From Saccharicrinis sp. UBA6048 (lineage in GTDB: Bacteria; Bacteroidota; Bacteroidia; Bacteroidales; Marinilabiliaceae): a DNA stretch of 9,566 nucleotides. A program made the position numbers and the translations under genes. The notes under the pieces are model-generated. The model did no database searches. It was not told the DNA's origin and saw only the letters and a program-made list of their open reading frames with translations. Where the stretch lies: NCBI GenBank assembly GCA_002429115.1, contig DIYS01000157.1, positions 1 through 9,566 of the forward strand, in the 5' to 3' direction. This document shows positions 6,058 to 9,566 of the stretch, one piece after another. Each line of letters begins with the position of its first letter. Within the stretch, counting starts at the first letter, position 1.

Positions 6058-6348
6058 CTACCTTAAAACTATATCTTTCACAATATCTGCTCCAATCGCC
6101 TGATTCAGGTTGATGATAATATTATCTTTCCACATCATCAGTTCGTTGCGAATCACACTTGAAGTCAGCTCAACAAACAGCACACCATTTTTTATATACA
6201 GACGATGCGTAGCCCTCGCCACAACAGGTCCGAGCACCTCAGGCCATTTCTGTACCGCACGGCTTTCATGAATCCCTTTTTCCAGATTGTCCTGTTTTAG
6301 TGCCTCCTTAATTACGTCACTTATCTTTTGAGTATTCTTTCTACGCAT
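6058..6348 (-). CDS. DUF721 (DciA-like) protein
   Basis: This 96-residue basic protein has the DUF721 layout: an N-terminal helix beginning MRRKNTQKISDVIKEALKQ, the conserved W-P pair in AVQKWPEVLGPVVARATH (about residues 31-48), the strand NGVLFVELTSSVIRNEL, and a final helix with INLNQAIG. The family includes DciA, which loads or controls the replicative helicase DnaB in bacteria without DnaC or DnaI. Short Bacteroidota members next to recF are usually annotated only as DUF721, so the helicase role is inference. It is the last gene of the recF cluster and starts 38 nt after the stop of the four-helix-bundle gene. In related genomes, as I recall, it commonly follows recF directly. No clear terminator of its own was found; the heptanucleotide array and the convergent ndk terminator lie downstream. 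Confidence 0.8.
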   Translation of the reverse strand: MRRKNTQKISDVIKEALKQDNLEKGIHESRAVQKWPEVLGPVVARATHRLYIKNGVLFVELTSSVIRNELMMWKDNIIINLNQAIGADIVKDIVLR

Positions 6349-6361
6349 TTGTATTTAATCT

Positions 6362-6395
6362 GTTGATTTGAGGATTTGTTGATTTGCTAATTTGA
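6362..6395. repeat. Octad direct repeat, downstream arm of the inverted repeat around the four-helix-bundle gene
   Basis: GTTGATTTG occurs at 6362-6370 and again at 6378-6386, with related words AGGATTTG between and TAATTTGA (6388-6395) after, giving a period of 8 nt. Reverse complements of GTTGATTTG and TAATTTGA are found on the other side of the gene at 6799-6807 and 6782-6789. The TAG stop of the four-helix-bundle gene lies within this arm. Confidence 0.65.
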
Positions 6396-6749
6396 CAAAA
6401 GTTTCTTGTGAAAGGCGTTTAATTTATTTGATAGTTCGTTTATTTCCTCTCGGAAAACACTTAATTCATGCTCATCAACAAAAGACAAATCATTGGCTAA
6501 GATCAATTGATTAATCACCTCTAACAAACTCGAAAAAGCAATTTCAATAAACCGTGCTTTGTCTTTATTAGAAATCCGACCGCTACCCTCTGCAATGTTT
6601 GATGATACAGAAACAGAAGCTCTTCTTAATTGATTTGTTAATCCAAACTGTTCATCTTTAGGAAACGAACTCGTTGTGTCGTAAATTTTCCTTACCAATT
6701 GACGAGAAAGCTGCCAAACTTCTAACTTTTCGAAACTATAGGTATACAT
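6387..6749 (-). CDS. Four-helix-bundle protein (23S rRNA intervening-sequence, S23 family)
   Basis: The 120-residue product has the full family pattern: FEKLEVWQLSRQLVRKIY (6-23), the FPKDEQFGLTNQLRRASVSV core (29-48) with the SNIAEGSGR signature (50-58), and a C-terminal pair of amphipathic helices. The family folds as a four-helix bundle that assembles into a pentamer. It was first noticed in sequences inserted in 23S rRNA genes of Leptospira and others, and is also found free in many Bacteroidota chromosomes. Its biochemical role is unknown; retroelement-linked relatives (avd-type) bind nucleic acid. Here it is intact, in the same direction as recF and the DUF721 gene, 53 nt after recF and 38 nt before DUF721. 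It is framed by inverted AT-rich repeats, so it looks like a cassette dropped into a recF-DUF721 unit. It has no obvious promoter of its own and is probably read from the recF promoter. Confidence 0.9.
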   Translation of the reverse strand: MYTYSFEKLEVWQLSRQLVRKIYDTTSSFPKDEQFGLTNQLRRASVSVSSNIAEGSGRISNKDKARFIEIAFSSLLEVINQLILANDLSFVDEHELSVFREEINELSNKLNAFHKKLLSN

Positions 6750-6781
6750 GACTTAGTTATTTAGGTTAGTCTGATTGAACT

Positions 6782-6812
6782 TCAAATTAACGCATTAACA
6801 AATCAACTAATT
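6782..6812. repeat. Upstream arm of the inverted repeat around the four-helix-bundle gene
   Basis: TCAAATTA (6782-6789) and CAAATCAAC (6799-6807) are exact reverse complements of TAATTTGA (6388-6395) and of both GTTGATTTG copies (6362-6370, 6378-6386). In the transcript these arms could pair around the whole gene through 8-bp and 9-bp blocks with an internal loop. The recF TGA stop (6805-6803) lies inside this arm. Confidence 0.62.
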
Positions 6813-7903
6813 ACCTGTCCATTTGCCACATCAAACACCTTGTATTGTTTTCCTGTTCGCTCCACAATATCTACCAAATACGATTTATTTGTATCGGTGA
6901 TAAATATCTGGTTAAAAATATCTTCTGACACTAATTGTAACAAGCGATTACTGCGTGCATCATCCAATTTATCGAAAATATCGTCCAGTAACAAAATTGG
7001 CTTTATGCCATTATGCTTATGTATAAACTCATACTGTGCCAGTTTTAAGGCAATCAGAAAGGTTTTCTTTTGTCCCTGCGATGCGATCTTTTTAATTGAA
7101 TAACCACCCAATAACAGCTCCAGATCATCTTTATGAACGCCTTTTGTGGTGTAGCCAACAATCACATCCTTCTGACGAACTTCAGCCAACTGTGCTTTCA
7201 GATCACCATCGTGCAAATGCGATTTATAATTGAGCGCTATTTCTTCCTTGCCATCTGATATGTAGGCATAATATTTCTGAAAAACCGGTACCAGCTCCTT
7301 TATAAAGTCTATTCGCTTACTGTAAATCCGATTGGCCAATTGTTTCAGCTGTTCATCCCATAAGTCCAGCATTGAAAAATCGCGTGATCCACTCTCTTTG
7401 AGCTGTTTTAACGTAGCATTGCGCTGCAGCAACGAACGGTTATAACGCATCAGATCATCGAGAAAAGGCTTATCGTACTGCGAAATAACACCATCCATGT
7501 ATTTTCGGCGCTGCTCACTCCCTTCGTTAATCAACTGCTCATCCGCCGGTGAAATCATTACCAATGGTAACAAACCAATGTGATTGGCCAGCTTACTGTA
7601 CTCTTTCTTATTGCGCTTGAAATGTTTCTTTTGCGATCGTTTTAGTCCACAATAAATATGCTCGTCATCGCCCTGACGTTCATATTGTCCCTGAACTACA
7701 AAAAACTCCTGCTCATGCGTGATATTCTGACTGTCAATTGAATTGAAATAACTCTTGCAAAACGACAGGTAATAAAGTGCATCTAACACATTGGTTTTCC
7801 CCGAACCATTTTCACCAACCAGGCAATTAATTCCAGAAGAAAAATCAATTTCGGCCTGTACAATATTTTTAAAATTAATCAAATTGAGATGCCTGATGTG
7901 CAT
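6803..7903 (-). CDS. recF: DNA replication/repair protein RecF
   Basis: From ATG 7903 the protein has 366 residues, the usual RecF length. It is an SMC-like ATPase that binds gapped DNA and, with RecO and RecR, helps load RecA at single-strand gaps. The N-terminus MHIRHLNLINFKN is typical, the Walker A motif is GENGSGKT at residues 30-37, the ABC signature is ASQGQKK near 274-280, and the Walker B is ILLLDDIFDKLD near 303-314. An ATG at 7957 would add 18 residues, but a strong promoter match lies inside that extension, so the internal start is chosen. The last residues read GQVIS and the stop falls in an AT-rich repeat arm. recF leads a minus-strand cluster with the four-helix-bundle and DUF721 genes, and is divergent from the TPR-ribH pair. 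Confidence 0.95.
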   Translation of the reverse strand: MHIRHLNLINFKNIVQAEIDFSSGINCLVGENGSGKTNVLDALYYLSFCKSYFNSIDSQNITHEQEFFVVQGQYERQGDDEHIYCGLKRSQKKHFKRNKKEYSKLANHIGLLPLVMISPADEQLINEGSEQRRKYMDGVISQYDKPFLDDLMRYNRSLLQRNATLKQLKESGSRDFSMLDLWDEQLKQLANRIYSKRIDFIKELVPVFQKYYAYISDGKEEIALNYKSHLHDGDLKAQLAEVRQKDVIVGYTTKGVHKDDLELLLGGYSIKKIASQGQKKTFLIALKLAQYEFIHKHNGIKPILLLDDIFDKLDDARSNRLLQLVSEDIFNQIFITDTNKSYLVDIVERTGKQYKVFDVANGQVIS

Positions 7904-7919
7904 GAGAATTGGTTTTGTG

Positions 7920-7951
7920 CAAAAGTAATTAACAAGGTGGGATTGATCAAA
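7920..7951 (-). promoter_or_regulatory. recF promoter (Bacteroidota sigma type)
   Basis: On the minus strand TTTG (7951-7948) is followed after 20 nt by TACTTTTG (7927-7920), an exact match to the -33 TTTG / -7 TAnnTTTG consensus with normal spacing. It lies 17 nt upstream of the chosen recF start, giving a short leader, and overlaps the would-be N-terminal extension from ATG 7957. Confidence 0.75.
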
Positions 7952-8079
7952 GTTCATATCGATAATTTTTGCTCTTATGCACTATTGGTAAACATCAAAT
8001 GTTAAACGAAGACGTTATATTTGTTTAGAGATAGACTTAATTATTTTATCAACAAGCCGTAAAAAGTCGAAATCCATCT

Positions 8080-8109
8080 TTTGTTTTTATAGTAAAACGA
8101 TTACTTTTG
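8080..8109 (+). promoter_or_regulatory. Promoter of the TPR membrane protein gene
   Basis: TTTG (8080-8083) is followed after 18 nt by TACTTTTG (8102-8109), an exact -7 match, 25 nt before the start codon. A second -7-like word, TATATTTG (8016-8023), lies further upstream but has no matching -33 box. Confidence 0.65.
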
Positions 8110-8134
8110 GCATGCGAATAAAAAATTACTTAAA

Positions 8135-8821
8135 ATGTCAAAAGAGAAACATACGCATCAAGACGATAGCTTCGAGAATGTGGAGAGCGCATTGAGTAAG
8201 ACGGAGCACTTTATTGAAGAGAATCAAAATAAGTTAACTATTATAGCATTAGCTATCATTATTATAGTTGGTGGATACTGGGGAATGAAAAAGCTTTACT
8301 TTTTGCCATTAGAGCAAAATGCACAGAAGCAGATTTTCGCTGCTCAGCAGTATTTTGAGAAAGACTCCTTCAATTTAGCTTTAGTTGGTGATGGACAAAA
8401 TGCTGGCTTCGAAGATATCATTAACGAATTCGGCTCAACGAAGGCTGGTAACCTGGCAGTTTACTATGCCGGAATTTCAAATCTTCACCTTGGTAATTAC
8501 GAAGAAGCGATTGAATACCTGAAGGGTTTCTCAACAAGCGAAGAGATGGTTGCTGCGACAGCTACTGGTGCTTTGGGTGATGCTTACGCTGAGTTAGGAC
8601 AGAATGACGATGCGATCGCTCAGTATAAAAAAGCCGTTTCATATGATAATGCATTAACAGCTCCAACTTACCTTATGAAGCTTGGTACTATGTATGAGAC
8701 ACAAGGTAATTTTAAAGCGGCTGCTGAAGCTTATCAGACCATTAAGGACGATTACAAGACATCGGCAGAAGCTCGTCAGATTGACAAATATTTGACAAGA
8801 GCTGAATTACAAGTAAAGTAA
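8135..8821 (+). CDS. Membrane-anchored tetratricopeptide repeat protein
   Basis: The 228-residue protein begins with a short polar cytoplasmic segment, followed by one membrane helix (about residues 34-50, rich in isoleucine) and then a soluble domain. This contains roughly three TPR-like helical pairs: GNLAVYYAGISNLHLGNYEE and following residues (about 105-133), ALGDAYAELGQNDDAIAQYK (146-165), and KLGTMYETQGNFKAAAEAY (182-200). TPRs are protein-interaction scaffolds. The layout of N-terminal anchor plus TPR tail is like YfgM, an inner-membrane SecYEG-associated factor in E. coli, but equivalence is only a suggestion. The start is supported by the well-spaced promoter upstream and an A-rich leader. 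Genes of this type lie between recF and ribH in many Bacteroidota as far as I recall. A strong terminator separates it from ribH. The partner protein is unknown. Confidence 0.85.
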   Translation: MSKEKHTHQDDSFENVESALSKTEHFIEENQNKLTIIALAIIIIVGGYWGMKKLYFLPLEQNAQKQIFAAQQYFEKDSFNLALVGDGQNAGFEDIINEFGSTKAGNLAVYYAGISNLHLGNYEEAIEYLKGFSTSEEMVAATATGALGDAYAELGQNDDAIAQYKKAVSYDNALTAPTYLMKLGTMYETQGNFKAAAEAYQTIKDDYKTSAEARQIDKYLTRAELQVK

Positions 8822-8839
8822 TTTGAACTAAAAATATAT

Positions 8840-8877
8840 AAAGAGGTTGTCTAATTAGGCAACCTCTTTTATTTTTG
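8840..8877 (+). terminator. Strong terminator after the TPR gene, overlapping the ribH promoter
   Basis: AAAGAGGTTG (8840-8849) pairs perfectly with CAACCTCTTT (8860-8869). The stem can extend inward by U-G, C-G and U-A to an AAUU loop, about 13 pairs in all. The T-rich tail 8867-8876 follows. The A-rich left flank would allow weak function on the other strand too. Confidence 0.88.
8846..8877 (+). promoter_or_regulatory. Candidate ribH promoter embedded in the terminator
   Basis: TATTTTTG (8870-8877) matches TAnnTTTG exactly and lies 16 nt before the ribH start. GTTG (8846-8849), a one-base variant of TTTG, lies 20 nt upstream of it. The -33 word is in the left arm of the terminator stem and the -7 box is in its T-tail. 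Confidence 0.55.
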
Positions 8878-8893
8878 CACAAAACATAAAACA

Positions 8894-9388
8894 ATGGCAA
8901 CAAGTCTTAAAAACTTATCAGATTATAATATAGCTGATGTTCCTTCGGCAGCCGACATGAAATTCGGTATTGTTGTATCAGAATGGAACACCGAAATTAC
9001 TGAGGCTCTTTTCGAAGGTGCATATAATACATTACTTAAGCACGGTGCGTCGGAAGACAATATTGTGAAGAAGTATGTACCTGGCAGCTTTGAACTAACT
9101 GCTGGTGCCAAATACCTGGCTGAAATGACTGATGTGGACGCGGTTATTTGTCTGGGTTGTGTCATTCAAGGTGACACACCACACTTTGACTTCGTTTGTC
9201 ATGGTGTAACTCAGGGGATGACCTTATTAAATGTACAGTATCCGATCCCATTTATTTTTGGGGTATTAACAACCAATGACCAACAACAAGCACTTGATCG
9301 TGCGGGTGGTAAGCATGGTAACAAAGGTGATGAAGGTGCTGTAACTGCTATAAAGATGGTGCATCTGAATAAGTCGCTGAAGAATTAG
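8894..9388 (+). CDS. ribH: 6,7-dimethyl-8-ribityllumazine synthase
   Basis: This 164-residue enzyme joins 5-amino-6-ribitylaminouracil with 3,4-dihydroxy-2-butanone 4-phosphate to form lumazine, the penultimate step of riboflavin synthesis, in the cytoplasm. Substrate-site residues are all visible: W31 in VVSEWNTEI (ring stacking), PGSFEL (63-68), GCVIQGDTPHFDFV (88-101) with the catalytic histidine H97, FGVLTTN (122-128), and the phosphate-binding RAGGKHGNKG (136-145). About 20 residues precede the core start MKFGIVV, a modest extension typical of Bacteroidota members. The upstream TPR gene is separated by a strong terminator, and ribH probably has its own promoter within that terminator. 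No FMN riboswitch is visible, as the leader is only a few nucleotides long. A terminator follows. E. coli calls this gene ribE, and ribH is used here to avoid confusion with riboflavin synthase. Confidence 0.96.
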   Translation: MATSLKNLSDYNIADVPSAADMKFGIVVSEWNTEITEALFEGAYNTLLKHGASEDNIVKKYVPGSFELTAGAKYLAEMTDVDAVICLGCVIQGDTPHFDFVCHGVTQGMTLLNVQYPIPFIFGVLTTNDQQQALDRAGGKHGNKGDEGAVTAIKMVHLNKSLKN

Positions 9389-9418
9389 TGATAGTAAAAA
9401 AGGAAATTGTGATATAGT

Positions 9419-9447
9419 AAAGCTCGGTAATGCCGGGCTTTTTTTTT
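9419..9447 (+). terminator. Rho-independent terminator of ribH
   Basis: AAAGCTCGG (9419-9427) pairs with CCGGGCTTT (9433-9441) through nine pairs including one U-G, with a 5-nt loop TAATG and nine consecutive T residues (9439-9447). It begins 30 nt after the ribH stop. Confidence 0.9.
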
Positions 9448-9500
9448 ACCGCAGAGTAAAAGGAGTACACAGAGGATTTACATACTGTGCTCCGTGCGGT
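9448..9500. repeat. Imperfect inverted repeat with ACCGCAGAG / ACACAGAG words
   Basis: ACCGCA (9448-9453) and CACAG (9468-9472) are mirrored by CTGTG (9485-9489) and TGCGGT (9495-9500). The left part carries CAGAG-type words at roughly 10-nt intervals. It starts right after the ribH terminator T-tract and lies in no supported coding frame. From memory, similar ACCGCAGAG...CACAGAG spacers occur widely in Bacteroidota and other phyla, with no agreed function. Confidence 0.5.
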
Positions 9501-9521
9501 TAAAGATGATTCCGAAGGAAT

Positions 9522-9548
9522 TAATTCTTGTAATTCGCGCAATTTGCG
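9522..9548. repeat. Degenerate 9-nt tandem repeat at the window end
   Basis: Three consecutive 9-nt units, TAATTCTTG, TAATTCGCG and CAATTTGCG, share the pattern (T/C)AATT(C/T)NNG. The frame ATG 9506 onward is open to the window edge for 20 codons but consists mostly of this repeat, so no gene is called. Nothing else recognisable is seen between 9501 and 9566. Confidence 0.45.
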
Positions 9549-9566
9549 GACAACACCTCTACAAAC

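Noticed and set aside
8016..8023. TATATTTG, a perfect -7 word in the recF/TPR divergent spacer
   Set aside because: No TTTG lies at the right distance upstream, and a better paired promoter exists at 8080-8109.
9348..9542. Minus-strand 64-codon open frame after ribH
   Set aside because: It runs through the ribH terminator and two repeat blocks, overlaps the end of ribH, and encodes a low-complexity Ser-rich peptide.
9506..9566. Plus-strand ATG frame open to the window end
   Set aside because: Only 20 codons are visible and most of them are the 9-nt repeat, so no gene can be supported.

Overview
The window reads as a chromosomal housekeeping segment of a Bacteroidota bacterium. It is most like the marine/anaerobic Bacteroidia (Marinilabiliales-type), although the genus cannot be fixed from the sequence alone. 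The evidence is low GC, A/T-rich translation leaders without clear Shine-Dalgarno sites, several promoters of the Bacteroidota form (TTTG about 18-20 nt upstream of TAnnTTTG), lipoproteins of GldI-like FKBP type, and a recF / TPR / lumazine synthase neighbourhood that I recall as common in this phylum.

Left part (1-3128, all on the minus strand). A TetR-family regulator gene is cut by the window edge. Next comes an apparent sugar operon: an MFS sugar permease (2868-1615) followed by a ROK-family sugar kinase (1548-571), closed by a strong terminator at 544-511. The permease would import a hexose or amino sugar and the kinase would phosphorylate it. Several palindromes near these genes may be regulatory sites.

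Middle part (3101-5408, minus strand). nrnA (DHH/DHHA1 nanoRNase and pAp phosphatase) starts from a -7 box at 5408-5401. It overlaps an FKBP-type prolyl isomerase lipoprotein gene, which is followed by a second, degenerate FKBP-like lipoprotein gene and a terminator at 3128-3101. ndk (nucleoside diphosphate kinase) points the other way and has its own long terminator at 5963-5999.

Right part (6058-9566). On the minus strand lies recF, then a four-helix-bundle (23S rRNA intervening-sequence type) gene, then a short DUF721/DciA-like gene. The four-helix-bundle gene sits between inverted AT-rich repeats that also carry its own stop codon and that of recF, so it looks like an inserted cassette. 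A divergent promoter region separates recF from a plus-strand pair: a membrane-anchored TPR protein and ribH (lumazine synthase). The terminator between those two appears to supply the -7 box of the ribH promoter. After ribH come a terminator and a stretch of degenerate short-unit repeats running to the window end.

Most of the content is conventional. No CRISPR array, tRNA, rRNA, transposase or defence system was seen. The most interesting item is the four-helix-bundle cassette with its flanking inverted repeats. The next is the recurrence of short-period degenerate repeats (units of 7, 8, 9 and about 10 nt) in the intergenic spacers.
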